Of a DNA stretch of 64,000 nt, positions 26,701 to 39,710 are shown one piece after another. Under the pieces are notes generated by a model. That model was not told the origin of the DNA. It saw nothing but the letters and a program-made list of their open reading frames with translations, and did not search any database. The DNA lies in NCBI GenBank assembly GCA_025345505.1, contig JANVCC010000048.1:3129455-3193454 (forward strand), in the 5' to 3' direction. How positions within the stretch are numbered: position 1 is the stretch's first letter; each line of letters opens with the position of its first letter. This DNA is from Todiramphus chloris collaris. Its lineage: Eukaryota; Chordata; Aves; Coraciiformes; Alcedinidae. The position numbers and the translations under genes are program-made.

Positions 26701-28165
26701 ATTAGTTTAGCTCATTGTTACGAACAGAAAACAAGGGAGAAAATATCTACTGCACCAACACGATGCTGTCATCATGTATAGGCATCTCTAAAGCAACAGA
26801 AGTAAAAAAGCTTGATTTTATTAAAAGAAAACCCAACAAAAAATCCTCCAAAGCTTTATTTAAAAGTTGAGGAACCACACTTGGCTCATCCTACCAAATT
26901 CTGTGTACCAGCAGCAGCTCTCATATGAGTAGCACATCTCAGCAGGCGGAATTAGCACTAAAGGAAACACTTTAACGAGAGCAATATTCCATCCTAGATT
27001 TTATCTCTCTTCTGTCAACATCTGTCGCTAGCACAAATCACGCAGTCACTCAACCCATTGTCTCGTGATGCCCAGCTCTGTGGCTGCACCACACATCAAG
27101 GCCACCTACCACAGCTTTGGCCCCTCTCTGGAACCAAGCATACTGCCAATGTATGACCATGCACCCCACGGTGAAACCCCCTCAGAAATATATATATAGA
27201 GATCATCACAAGACTGAATATAACCCTTTTCCACAGCTCGGTTTGCCAACCCCATTTTAGGATGGGATGTACACCCCCCACACTAACAGAGTTCGGAGAG
27301 GGCTGCAGGAACTCAGGACCAGTTATACGTTGGCACTCAGCAGAACTGAATGGCCCTCAGACAGTAAAGAAAGAACAGAGTGGCTCACAGACCATGCCAA
27401 CTCTTCTGCTATTGCCACCTTCCCAGGATATGAATTATCCTTTGGCTTAAATTCTCTTTTATACCCGTCAACAACCAGCGTAGTACAAGATAAACAGAAT
27501 TTTGCAGTAATCAAAAAGGACCAGAACTTTTTAAGTACCATAAAATATCTTACTTCTTTGCAAAGTCCTGTGGGGTATGAACTGACCAAATTACCTCCTA
27601 ATGCCCCATGCTGGAAGCTAATGCCCCTGGCTCAAAGCTGAGGGCACTAATGAAACTGAGAGATGCTGTGAGCAACAAGGATACTGGTAGAGAAGAGACT
27701 GGTGTCCTAAAGCTGACCTGAGTATTGAGGCAGCCTATTTGGAATCCCTTTTCTTTACATTAAGCTGCCTAAGATCACAGATTAACCATTTGTCTCCCCA
27801 GTTCCATAGAAAGTGTTAATATTAACATGCTAATGACTTATCTCCTGTTTGGACAATAAAGTCCAAATTTTAGCCCAGGACTGAGAAACTTCATGCAAAA
27901 AGTAAAAGGCTTGATTGTACAGTATCCAGGGCTTACATCCCTCTGCACACCGTCATTTATCCATAGAAGTTACCTTGTCACTGGACATTAGGTGGTCACA
28001 CAAGCAAACAGCAGAGGAAGCCCAACATTTTCTTCCAGTATACCCCTGGGGAGACTGAAATGATGCACAACCAGTGCTTTTAGCAGGGAACACCTTGATA
28101 CTCGCATATTCTCACTTAACTCAGCCAACACCTTAACACTTCCAAAGTTATATACAACCTGACAT
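23771..28165. other. Unique intergenic DNA, no gene seen
   Basis: AT-rich with A runs at 25087-25099 and 26210-26222. Open frames at 25456-25773 (105 codons) and 27267-27641 (124 codons) match nothing I know. Confidence 0.6.
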
Positions 28166-28485
28166 GATCATAGAATCATAGAATTGTCAGGGTTGGAAGG
28201 GACCTTAAAGATCATCTGGTTCCAACCCCCCTGCCATGGGCAGGGACCCCTCCCACTAGAGCAGGTTGCTCACAGCCCCAGCCAGCCTGGGCTTAAACAC
28301 TTCCAAGGATGGGGCTTCCAACCCCTCTCTGGGCAACCTGTTCCAGTGTCTCACCACCCTCATGGGGAAGAAATTCTTCCTAATGTCCAACCTGAATCGA
28401 CCCAGCTCTAGTTTTAATCCATTCCCTCCAGTCCTGTCACTGCCCCACAGCCTAAAAAGTCCCTCCCCAGCTATGATGCGCAACA
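28166..28485 (-). mobile_element. CR1 LINE 3' fragment, well preserved
   Basis: Begins ATCATAGAATCATAGAATTG, then GGGTTGGAAGGGACCTTAAA, an almost undamaged CR1 terminus in reverse. The minus strand from about 28480 to 28260 keeps an open frame for the ORF2 C-terminus ([20 protein letters not shown], then [17 protein letters not shown]). Low divergence makes it one of the younger insertions here. Confidence 0.94.
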
Positions 28486-31400
28486 GAAGCTCGTCTGACA
28501 TGCACCACACTAGCGTAAAGGGATTCAAGTCAACCACTTACAAGTATAGACAAAGCCTGAAATTGCACAATTGTACAGACACTTGCACAAGCATTGGTTG
28601 GCTGTGGGGTTTTTCGGTGGCAGTGATTGTCATATTCTCACACACATTATTAGTCAACTGCAACAAGAACACGGAAATGCTACAATGAGTAGCAGCTCTC
28701 CAATTAGGCAGGAAAAGGGGATGTGTAGTTCCAACAGTCAAATTTTCACTAAAACACTTCATGCCAGAAAACACCAATTTAGGAAACTGCCACTTGTTGG
28801 GTTTTTTTTTTCTTTTTCTTTTCCAGGAAGCTATCTCAATTAACAACCATTTCTCACCAAAACATGCCAGACTGGTGGTTCTGCTGCCATTCACTCAAAA
28901 CATTGGTGGCATTATGTTCTGAGATTTACTTCAATTTTTATACTGTTGTTATTATTATTATTCTAACAGTGGCTCAGAAAAGCACTGTACAGTGCCACGG
29001 CTGCTAGAGGAAAGGGAGGAAATAATGACAAAATAAAATACAAAACACACATCAATACGAATATTCATTTGGAAGTGAAATTAAGAACTTTGGAAAATTC
29101 AGTGACCCTCCCCTCAAAGAAAAAGGGGACCATGAATTATATCCTCATTGTTTGTCTTCAAGAGGAAGACTGGAGAATTATTATTACGGTAACAAGAAAT
29201 GAGAAAAGCCAGTATTTCCTACAAGCAAAATTTACGACGTTACATTTTCTCCCTTTTCTCTCCCCTCCTCTCTACAGGCACACGGGAGGGATGAAAGCTA
29301 TTTGCAGACTTTACCATAACCTACAGCTCCCATATTTATGAAGACCCAGAAGCTAATCTAAGCTTATTGCTGAGATGACAGTTGTGTCTAAGCAGAGGAA
29401 AAACAGGGGGGAAAAAAAAAACAAGAAGAAAGAAAAGGGATGAATCAAAACACCTGAAGTAGTAGAAAGACTAGCTCAAGAGTAGCTTTTTGGATTCACC
29501 TGAAAAGAGCAAATGGAGGCACAACATAGGCTGACTAAGCCTTGCCTAAACCAAGGGTACTCAGAGGGTGTGTGGCAGCAGAGCTCTGAAGCCACAGCTT
29601 TTCCCAGCAGTGAAGCAAAGGGCACACGCATCACGGGGCGATTTTGCGTTATGGGGAAGATCCACCAGATAAAACCAGTTTGCTTGGTTGTATGATCATA
29701 GGTGGAATTCTGGGATTTGTTCAGCTTTGAATTTACTGCTCTAATATTTTTCAGAGACGCTTCTTTTCCTAGACACCCGGAGACAGCATTAGATTGGTGT
29801 GGGTTTTCTGCCTTACCCACTAAGTTGATCTGAACAATTCAGTTGGTAATAGAGTGAAACACACGTTCAAGATTACAAATTGTTTAACAAGGCTTGACAA
29901 ACAAGTCCCTTGGTGGTCTTGAAGTTTCTCAGAAGCAAATGGATGAGGTACAATTTTATAGATTCTCTTTCCTATTTGTGTAAAGCTGGTAAGGTCTGAA
30001 ACAGGCTTTAGTGCAAACAAGGGGCATTGTCAGACAATAAAGAGACAATTGCCTGTGTTAGCACAACAATTAATTTATTTGCAGAGAACCACTCAGTCTA
30101 TTTGTTACCAGAAATGTGCTAATTATTCCTGCTAATTACATGCAAAACCTTCATTATCACCTATATGAGGAAGAGGACCCCTCAGGTTTCAGTGACAAAT
30201 TAATTACTGTGTTTTCCTTCAGAATGTGCTTCTAGACAGTCCCTGTTATCTAAAAAATAAATTGGCTAGCAGGAAGCTTGTCTCTCAGAGACATTCTGCA
30301 AACTAAAAGCAAACACTGAAATATCGTATCGAGCTCTATTGCTGTTTTTTCAGGCAGGTATATCCTGAAGCTCTCGGAACTCCTATATTAATTTACAAGC
30401 TCTTAATCCTAATAAAATATACTATGCACTGCTAAATTCCACTGTGCGACTGCTTTCAGAGCCCTTTACACATGTAGAAAACAGTGGATAAGGTAGCAGG
30501 CATTGTTATAAAAATATAGCAAATAAGCCCAATGGTAAACTACACAGTCGGTACAACACAGCTGTCTTTTCAGTGAATAAACATGATTTAAAATTCATAA
30601 TAACTGACGTGAAAAGGACAGCAAAGTGGCTGAATTACCCAGTCTTTCATTATATACGTCCCAATTCAACACATAGGACACTTGCCACCTCACGATGCAA
30701 GTCAGGGAAGTTTCATGCAGAAGAGAGAGGAAGAGGAGGCACACAAGTCTTGTTCTGGAAGGTAGGGAGCATGGTGAGCAAAGGAGTTACAGCACATTCA
30801 GTCTGGCAGAGGGATGACTGGAGAGGCTGCAGTGAGTTCTCAACACACAGCAGATAAATGGGCTACTTAATAGAAGTGTTTTTAAATCTCTTAAACTTTG
30901 CTTCGAACCTGCTAGGCAAGTTTCTTTACGACACCTTGCCAACAGCCTGCCTCTACTTCCATTAAAGGTGCTCTCTGGAGTATAGTCCCCACTGTCCAAC
31001 CCTCTTCTACTCAAGGCCTCCTCAGTGTCTGCGTTTGGCACAGCAGAACATCAATACTTCACTGATCCAGAGCATCAGCCCCCTCCGTTACGGGCTCGTG
31101 AACATCGCCACACCATTCCAGAACGTGAACCTCAGCCACAACCTCAGCAGCCCTAGCGACATCACGTTGTACAAAGCACCAGCTAATCTGGGGCTGGACA
31201 CAAGCTGTGCAGCCTTAGCAACACGTCGGGGATGGGACAGAGTAGCCACCAAAAGGCTAGAAATCCAGTTTCGCAGTCAATCAGGTGATGGTTGGCACCC
31301 ACACAAAGCCATATTTCAACAGCCACTCCGACATCTGAACTAAAGCAGGAGTGAAGGAGTGGATTCACAATCTAAATGCCCACGGGACACAGCCCTACTT

Positions 31401-34400
31401 ATCCACCAGACCATCAGCACAGAAAGGCAATGCCCAAGAGCACTGAACCTAGCCTGGTGAACCTCAGAGACTAGTTCATCCATGACTCACTGGACTATGC
31501 CCTTCCTTTGCTTTTATCTGGGTATCACTTGTCATAGAGTCCTCTCTGCTGCATAAAATGTAAGATATTTACCTTCACTTCTACCTACCTTTGTAGCCCA
31601 TTCCTCAGACCCTCTTATTTTGTGTACCAAGAGACTGACTTGAGCCCCTAATTCACTATGATACCTCTCATACCTGATTTTTTTCTGGTTTTATGTAACT
31701 GTGTCGGTGCTTTCTGCAAGTTATCCCTCAGGGGGAGAACTTTGCAGTCCCATAAACTCACTCCACGGCAACTTCATTATTCTTCAACTCTACCTTCATC
31801 CTCTCCTTTCACTTCAAAAGCCTCTCTAAGAATAATGCTCATGATACGCTCAGCCTCCATCTGCTGTACAATGCAGCATCTGCGCATCCTACTTTGTCTC
31901 TTGTGTCAGTGGGCAAGTTCTCCAAAGCAAGAGACATCTCTTTGGTGTGTTCTTGTAGTAGTTACCATGTCTTAAACACTACTTGACTTTAATTAATAAT
32001 GACAGAAGTAAGAAGAGGAAGCACAGTGCAAGTTTTCAGCAACAGAAATGCAGGGAAACATTCAACGTTTGGAGGCCAGGGAAACATTCAACGTTTGGAG
32101 GCCAATACTAATTTTGTCCTTATTTTAAAAGAATTAAAACTAAAGGTTAATGGCAGAGCAGCAGAGAAAACATGCCAACTGGCAGGTAGCCACAGCTGCA
32201 TGCACTTAGAATTTGTATTTTTAGTCTATAATCCTACCTGAGGTTCTGGCATTTATACATTGTCTGTGTTTGTGTCCTCTAGCTCAACACCCACTGCCAT
32301 TCCAATAAATAAAACTCACGGATGAAAAGGAGGGGCACTGTACTGCATCTGAGTGCAGAGGCTTTTTTGTTTAAGTCGGAGACATTTGAATGTGTATGGT
32401 TTTATTTCCCGAAGTAGCAACTCATAAAACGATGCTTAGAGATCAGACCTTGCCACCCGCACAGCAGCTGCTTTTTTGACAGGCTATTAGTCCAGCTCAT
32501 GACAATAACAAACCAAACTTTTTACATACGAAAAATTCTCACCCCCAAATCCTAGCTTATTACCAGGTTTTCTATTCCAAAGCACAGGAAGGTTACCTTG
32601 GCATGAGCAAAAAAAAAATCCCATTCCTGAAATTTAGAGCACAATTTTTTTTTAAGCAGTGTATCACCCTGTACAACTGGAAACCTGAAAAAAAAGAACA
32701 TAATAATTAGCGTGGCTGCTAGGACTCTAATGAAGTGGCCTCCAACCTATTGTACCCAAAAGTAGCTCGGGCCGAGAACATGTAAAATTAAGCTATGATC
32801 AATCTGTTGAAAATGGGTCTCAACAAGCAAGAGTTTAGCAGCAGAATGCAACAGCAGGGCACAACTCAGGAGAGAAAAACCTTTTTTTTTCCCCCCACTT
32901 ATTACAGCCAGGGGGCTCACCGGGTTCTTTCATCCGTTTGTCGTTTACAAGAACAGCAATATTTGACTGACTTGGAAAGAGAAGGCTGGCAACAGGGAGG
33001 CCGTGTGATAACGACAACAGGAGGATTCTAAATTTGAGAGGAACTGGATGGAGGAGGGGGATCGATCTGAGCAATGAAGGTGCATAAAGAGAGCTGCGTG
33101 GAATCAAAAACGATCGAGAGCTGGAAGTGAAGGCAAAGATAGAAAAGCAGGTGATTTCAGCCTGGTTTTGCTAGGATACAGTGGAGGAGCAAGACATGGC
33201 TTTCATAGCCAAACATGTGAGCAATAAAATCATGAGTTTGCCTAGAAGGCAAACCCTTTCAACACGGGCCTTAATATCTTCTGATTTGCCTGGAGTGAAT
33301 TATGAGGACGTATTTTTGGCCTGGCCTATACCACAAAATATGAGTAGGATTAAGAGCATTCAAATAAGATGACAAGATGCTGAAGCAGAAGAGAACCTGC
33401 CAGCAGAAAGTAGGGGTCAGCACTGAATTAGCTGATGCACAGACTGCATTTTGTGTTCCAGTGGCTTCATCACTTCGCTGAAACCTATCAGCATGTAAAA
33501 GGGGGAACAGAAAAAGAACTGGAAATGCTTTGTCATAGCTGGGGATGGTAACTATGTGACAAAGAATGACTTGGTAATATTTCTTGCTTCTTTCCTATGG
33601 ATGAAGTTTTTAGAGATTACATCTTCTCATCTTATTCCTTCCAATCTAATCTAAGAATTTCAGTAGTCAGAGCTGTTGTCATTACAACAGTTCATCAGTA
33701 AGGGAGATTTTAGCAAGTGTAGGAGGCTAGAGGATTCTACAGCTATGAAGAATATAGATCCACTCTTCCTGCCAATACCACTACTGGCCAATAGAGCTCT
33801 CCAAGCTTGAGAAGGAGCAAACACTGAAGTTAGAAAACACTGATTTAACTCAGCATTACAGTACCACTACAATTTATTTGATGGAAATCCACGGCCACTG
33901 AAACGCCAAGGAATTTTAAACTCCTTTACGTTTGGCAGGGAGGGGGAAGCAGTTGTTGGGTATGGGACTTTCTTAGACCTACATTTTCCTTCAGGTTTTC
34001 ACATGCTCCTGCATAAACATTTCCTGGCTGGATACTGTGTTTGCTCACACCGCAGCTCTTCCACAGAGGCATTTACTTCCTGCTGCAAGGAAAGGGGAGG
34101 GAGGCAGCGTGCAGTGCAGCACCATTTATCCTTTTCAGACAAGGTTTAATTTAGAAAAGAACCAGCCACAACTTGCTGGATACCAGGAGCCAAATAAATG
34201 ATTTTACTGTTTGATTATCCCCATCATTCAAAAACAGTGTTAAGTGGCAACTGGCTCGCTTCCTATCATACTGGGACCTGGGTTGGACAAGTTTCTGGAG
34301 CTGAAAGGCTCCTGAAACTGTTAGTTTTCAATTACTTTGTCTTGGACTGAGCACCTTAACTCCTCCCTGTTCCCTAGCACAGCAGCTAGAATAGAGCCAT

Positions 34401-34687
34401 CCTGCTGGAGCCTGTACAGCCAGCAGCTTCCCTGGGGACCCCCACGCCCTTCCCCTCACATTAATGAGTGGCTAACTGAGTAAACAGAAAGAAATCAGCA
34501 ACCAACTTACCCTGGTAGATGGCAAGGAAGAAAAGAAGCCCAAAAAGGAATTTAAACAGGGGGAAAAAAAAAAAGATGTATAAGCTTTACAGCGTAAGAA
34601 AGAGCGCTTGCTCTTCTCGCATAGAAGAAAACAAGAAAATGGTTTTAAACAAAATAGAAATTAAGTCTCCAAGGCCTGCACCACTAA
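28486..34687. other. Unique intergenic DNA; possible enhancer and a GC-richer patch
   Basis: Includes a homeodomain-motif-rich stretch (30060-30240), a GC- and CpG-richer patch (about 31020-31330) of unknown nature, and the 26-bp tandem duplication at 32053. No gene recognised. Confidence 0.6.
32053..32104. repeat. Perfect 26-bp tandem duplication (two units)
   Basis: Units 32053-32078 and 32079-32104 are identical, each starting gggaaacattcaacg and ending ggaggcca. Absence of any mismatch indicates a recent duplication. Confidence 0.95.
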
Positions 34688-34896
34688 TGGAATTGAGATG
34701 AGGGATGAATAATGTTAGTATTATCTCTGGCTCAGGAAGTCCCAAAGCCATGATTGAGTAGAAGGTAGAAGAGTATACCACGAAAGGATCATTACACGCT
34801 TGACATTTTCTTATATGCTCCCCCAGGCTGCTGTCAGAAACAGGATACCCGGCTAGACAGATGTTTAGTCTGATCCTGTATGACTGTTCTTACTTT
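34688..34896 (+). mobile_element. Old CR1-type LINE fragment
   Basis: Read on the minus strand it gives AGGATCAGACTAAACATCTG, TAGCCGGGTATCCTGTTTCT, GACAGCAGCC and GGGACTTCCTGAGCCAGAGA, the same ordered blocks as the 12250 copy. It is the best preserved of the four old copies and the only one in this orientation. Confidence 0.75.
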
Positions 34897-35189
34897 GTGA
34901 TAGTAAGACATAAATGTGGATAGGAAGAAAGTTATGTGCAACTCAGGGGGATCACATGAAACTCGAAGTTGATACAGGCGTAGTAGCTGCCAGGGAGGGG
35001 ATTCAAACTGAGGGGTGTCAACTCCGGGCAAATTCCAATCACTGTGGAGTTCACCCCTGGGAGAACTTCATACTGTCCCAAATCCTTCTCACACATTTCA
35101 GGACTTGTCTTTTAGGATGTGGGGCACCTTTGTAAACTAACCACTTGCCATACCCTCCTCTGGTCCTTCAGTTAAATATTTCACTCTGA

Positions 35190-35211
35190 AAAAAACAAAC
35201 AAACAAACAAC
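35190..35211. repeat. (AAAC)n microsatellite
   Basis: Five AAAC-type units after an A run. Shorter tracts of the same type lie near 9609-9628 and 58738-58753. Confidence 0.85.
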
Positions 35212-36420
35212 AAGAAGTTTCTTTCCTCTCCGTTTGTGAATGAATGTCTGTCAACATTCTATTGCCAACGTGGGCACATTTTCTGCACTGCATTTTCTAG
35301 GTCTTTGCCAGAAAACAAATCTTCCCCGTGCCACCAGCCCCTTTCATATGCAAGTCAAAACCTATTCACTAAGTCCAGTGTCTGTCACCCCTCTCAACAG
35401 GCATTTAGAAGCAAAAGCAGATATGCAGAGATATTTTGCAATACAGCAACAACGTCATGATGTCAACCATAATCTCTAAATTGTTCATAGATGCCCCAAA
35501 TCGTCACAGTTCAAACACAGCTGGAACAATAGGTCAGGAAGGGTTTGATTTCCTACTTTATTATAGACTACAGTAAAATGAGGACCAGCAGTCACAAGGA
35601 ATTTTCTTTGCCATCAGAAAGGACTACCTTTCCTTGCTCTTGGACATTTAATTCATGCTGTTGTTACAGTCAGGCAGACTTACTAAAGAAACTGTAGATA
35701 GAAAACGTTATGCAACCGTTGCAGCAAGTACCCTAGAAAGCAGCTTATTTTCTGTGACAAGTTGCACAGAGCACACCGCACGCCAATACACCATATTCTC
35801 TTCTGGGTCACTGAGTTGATTCTGGTTCAAATTCCAGAGAAACCATTTGATATGCAAAGCCATTAAAGGACTAGAACAATTTTCTTTCACTAGCTCAGGC
35901 TTGCCTCTACTCCAGGAGCTTGGGTAGTCTACAAGGCAATGAGCAACGTGGGTGGAAGACACTCAGACATTTCTTGGAGTGCTATCTAGACACCACGATG
36001 TTATATAAGAAGGACCTGCACCATCTTTCTCCCAGCAGCAGCTGTATTCTATGAGGAAGCCCATGCATATCGTGTGCTCTGGGACCACTTACCAGAGAGC
36101 TCTCCCAGGTAATTCTGAACGCCAGAACATCTGCTTCCTGGATGCCAGCCAAGCTTAAGGATCAGGGCAAGTTGCTTTGATGCATCTGGGCTATTTTGGA
36201 CCTCAGCTGAAACCTTGTGCCAGGCACCACAGAATGGTAAAGTTGCTCATGGAGCTTAGGTAACTCCAGGGGCCAACAGTAGTTAAGGAGGCAACTCTTA
36301 CAGTCCAAGTTTTGGATTTAAATAGCTTACTTTACCAAATGCATTTTAGGTAAAAAAGAAGGGACTTTGGTGATCTCTTTCTCTTCGCAGTATTGTACAC
36401 TCTACATGTTTATTGCTCAG

Positions 36421-36460
36421 GAAAACTGAGAAAATTACTTCTTGATTGAGAAAATTACTT
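36421..36460. repeat. 20-bp tandem repeat, imperfect, two units
   Basis: 36421-36440 and 36441-36460 share the last 14 bases (tgagaaaattactt) and differ in the first six. Confidence 0.75.
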
Positions 36461-37030
36461 ACTGGTTGCGTGCACCACAGCCTGATACCCAAGATGAGTC
36501 TTCAGGATAGAAATGCTGTATAAGTAATACAAGAAATAGTAACAATGGAATGATTTTCACCATGGAGATACTCACCTCGCTTCCTTTCAACCATCCTTTA
36601 AAAAAAAACAAAACCAGTATTTTCTTAATGAATTACCTAGGAGCTCTTTCATAATGGGAGGAGATTTGGTGACGGTACCATCTTAAGCAGCAACTTCAAC
36701 AAGGTCAGACCTGCCGCTTCATAAAAATACTCATGAACAAGTTTAAAACAGATGGGACAACTGGGCAGAGAACAGTATTTTCTCTCAGTCCTGACAACAG
36801 ATGAAGAAGCATAAGAAGCTTAAATTAGAGAGCGACCTCCATGTGTTTATGTTATGATAGTCAATGTCATCTTGTACCAGAAGAAACAGGACCCATGCAG
36901 AAGCATTTATTTAAAGCCAATGCACTTTAAAATACAGTGATATTATATTTTTAGTTAGCAGCTATGAACTTTTTCTGCTCTGGGATTCTTGCAGAGTTGG
37001 GACTTGTGCAACAGGCCAGGTACACCAGGT

Positions 37031-37186
37031 AAGGTGGTGGGGTCACCATCCCTGGATGCGTTTAACAGCCATAGAGATGTGGTGCTTGGGGATATGGCTT
37101 AGTGGTGGGCTTGGAAGAATAGAGTTAATGTTGGGCTTAATGATCTTAAAGGTCTTTTCCAACTTTGGTGATTCTAGGATTCTAAA
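37031..37186 (+). mobile_element. CR1 LINE 3' fragment
   Basis: Forward CR1 3' end: AAGGTGGTGGGGTCACCATC, CCTGGATGCGTTTAACAGCC, then TGATCTTAAAGGTCTTTTCC and a TTCTAGGATTCTA end. About 155 nt, truncated in the last ORF2 codons. Confidence 0.9.
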
Positions 37187-37688
37187 ATTCACACTATACT
37201 ACAAAAGAAAAAAAAAGAGAAGTTCTTGAAACAGCAGCAGAGTTGTTGAAGCTGTGTGACCCTACACTGTGCATCAGAATAACACTAGTTCTTATTGCTA
37301 AGTAAAAAATAGATGTGTGTGTCTCTGTTAACTTAAAGGGTTAAAGACCTTTAATCAATCTTTACATATCAAGGAATGTTTACAATTTCTATCATTATCA
37401 CCCATTCCAGTCATAACATCATGCTGTTATGGAAGACCACAATTAATCTGCCACCTCCCCACTTAATATTTCAGCAACTTCAGAAATAATTAATACAATT
37501 AACAGAAATAATCAATAGCCCTCTATGACTGGACCTGTGTTTCAACAGAAAAACTTTGCTGGTGGGGAAAAAAAAAAAGGTAATTTGTTAAAGTCATGAT
37601 GCTTATCAGTGATACCGAGCAATAACTTTTTCTTGATGTTGCCTGGCACCAGATGAGGAATCAGTTTCTAATTAAATGGAAAAGAAGC

Positions 37689-37707
37689 ATATATATATAT
37701 ATATATA
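37689..37707. repeat. (TA)n microsatellite
   Basis: Pure alternating AT, about 19 nt. Confidence 0.9.
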
Positions 37708-38114
37708 GTAAGAGCCAGCTTCTGCATGTGGAAGTAGTACCATTTTCTCATTTTGCAGAGTAAGTCTGCCCTGCTTCCTCAAAAGAAGGCACAGTACAGG
37801 AAAATGTGACCTTGGAAAGATTTGCTATGTATGGCATAAAAAACCTGTTATTCCCAAGACTCCATAGCCCCTAAGTGTTTCAAAAACAGGCACAGAAGAA
37901 TGAAAAAACAGACGGGTGACAATGATGGCATCAGCAAAATACCTTATGCCTCACTCCAATATTTTATATTCAAGGCACAAGTTACAACTCATAAATTTCA
38001 TTAAATCTACCTAATTTATACCAGAATCCATTGCCTCTTTGTATTTCAAGGGAATAGAAGTACACAAGACATTGTGGACCAAACTGCTATTTCTTGTGGG
38101 AATAAAATCCAAAC

Positions 38115-38138
38115 AGAAAGAGAGAGAGAGGGAGAGGG

Positions 38139-38167
<29 letters not shown>
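38115..38167. repeat. (GA)n microsatellite
   Basis: Polypurine GA tract of about 53 nt, interrupted by GGG and GGGGG. A long mirror-like purine tract of this kind can form triplex DNA. Confidence 0.95.
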
Positions 38168-38171
<4 letters not shown>

Positions 38172-38510
38172 GGCTTAATCTGCCTTATTATTTGATAAGA
38201 AGCATTTTCTGAGAAAAGGTACAAGTCAATTGTGGTTCTGATCACTCCAGTATGCTGTTCCATACCTAAGAGTAGAAAATGTTTCAAATATTTAACAAAT
38301 CAGGGCTAATTATATGGAATAATTGAATTCTTAATATAAAGCCTGAGAGACTTTATTCTTCTAACGCTACTTGCTGCTGATGTGAATACCACAAGAAGAG
38401 ATAAAGCTACAGACCTGTTAATACAAAGAAGACACTAAAAAATGACTTTCAGAATTGAGAAAAGCACTAGGCTCTGGAAATAAGTTAATTATTAAAGTTC
38501 TATTCCCTTT

Positions 38511-38541
38511 CCCCCCCCCCCCCCCCCCCCCCCCAAAAAAA
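38511..38541. repeat. C24 homopolymer followed by A7
   Basis: Twenty-four consecutive C (38511-38534), then seven A. A tract of this length is unstable in replication and hard to sequence, so its exact length is uncertain. Confidence 0.9.
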
Positions 38542-39660
38542 GTTATTTTAATTACTGCATTTTTATTCCAAGTGTCTCTTTTACTTAAGAGAAGAAATTA
38601 CTTTCTATTTGAAGCAATGCCTACTAGAAATAAGAATTACTCAAGGGCAGTGTTTTATTGATAAAGCTTTTTTCTTTATAATATCATATGTCATAACATT
38701 TCACAGGATTCATGAGGTTCATATTTTTTCAAAGGCAGAAACGGCTGGAAGTTCTGATCTGTAGCTGGCAAAAAAAAAAAACCCGGTGCACTGTCTAGAG
38801 CTGAACTAATTTTTTGCTTTTAAAACCCTAGATAAAGAGAGAGCTTCATAAAAGTTGGAAAGGTTATTTGTTACCGTGAGAGGTAGCATTTTTAAACTGT
38901 TATGAGTATTTGCATACATTTCCACGCACTGAATGCACAGCCATTCAGAACAAACAAGGCTCATTCCGAAGACAAACACGCAGAGTATGACCGAGTGACA
39001 ATCTACACAACGGTTGATTTAAACTTTATTGGTCTCCTCCGTTCACCGACCATTTTTTTCTGATGAGGAGGAACAGCTAAGGATGCCTTACATCCCTCTG
39101 GACACTTCTGATTTTTGACAAACTCTGGAATTGCCTCTGTTAAGGTGAGAGAACACACCAGTGTTCAGTCTGTTCTGCCTGCCGATATAACCTCCGCTAT
39201 GGTCTCTGACTTCTAACAGGCAACCCTAAATGAATCTCTCTCCAGTAGTGGACTAGGTAGGAAAACAGGTTTAGCAAAAAGACATACACAGTTCCCTTCA
39301 ACAGTTCAACTTTAAGGCATGTCTGCATGCATTCCTACTGCCTGTGACAATAGTAACACTTCCTTTCAGCCTAATAGGTCCTGAGCCCCATCCTTTGTCT
39401 GCTGATTAACTGCTCTATTCATTGACCAGACCACTAATTGCATGCTCCTTATAGTTACCCTACATTACTGTAAGAATTAATGAGACACAATTACAGCTCC
39501 CAGAAATCTCAGGCCTGGCCAACTGCAAAGCACTCCAACTGAATAAGAACTCCCCAAGAATAAAGAGAAAAATTCAGCCCATTGTTCGCAGGAAGCAGAA
39601 TGTTTTTTGTTAAAAAATTGTATTTATTTGAAGCTGTTTCATAATTAGGCCCTGGAGAGA

Positions 39661-39710
39661 GGGGAAAAAGAAAAAAAAAAAAAAAAAGGAAAAAGGAAAA
39701 AAAAAAATAA
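39661..39710. repeat. A-rich low-complexity tract
   Basis: A runs interrupted by G and GG over about 50 nt, ending in aataaa. It has no retrotransposon body attached that I can recognise. Confidence 0.9.

Larger units (their letters stand above)
34897..37030. other. Unique intergenic DNA, no gene seen
   Basis: Contains (AAAC)n at 35190 and the 20-bp tandem repeat at 36421. No coding signal. Confidence 0.65.

Noticed and set aside
36225-36285. CACAGAATGGTAAAGTTGCTC resembling a CR1 tail
   Set aside because: Similarity ends after about 12 nt and the downstream CR1 blocks are missing.
38139-38167. GA tract considered as a promoter GAGA element
   Set aside because: It is a long simple repeat in gene-free DNA without core promoter signals.
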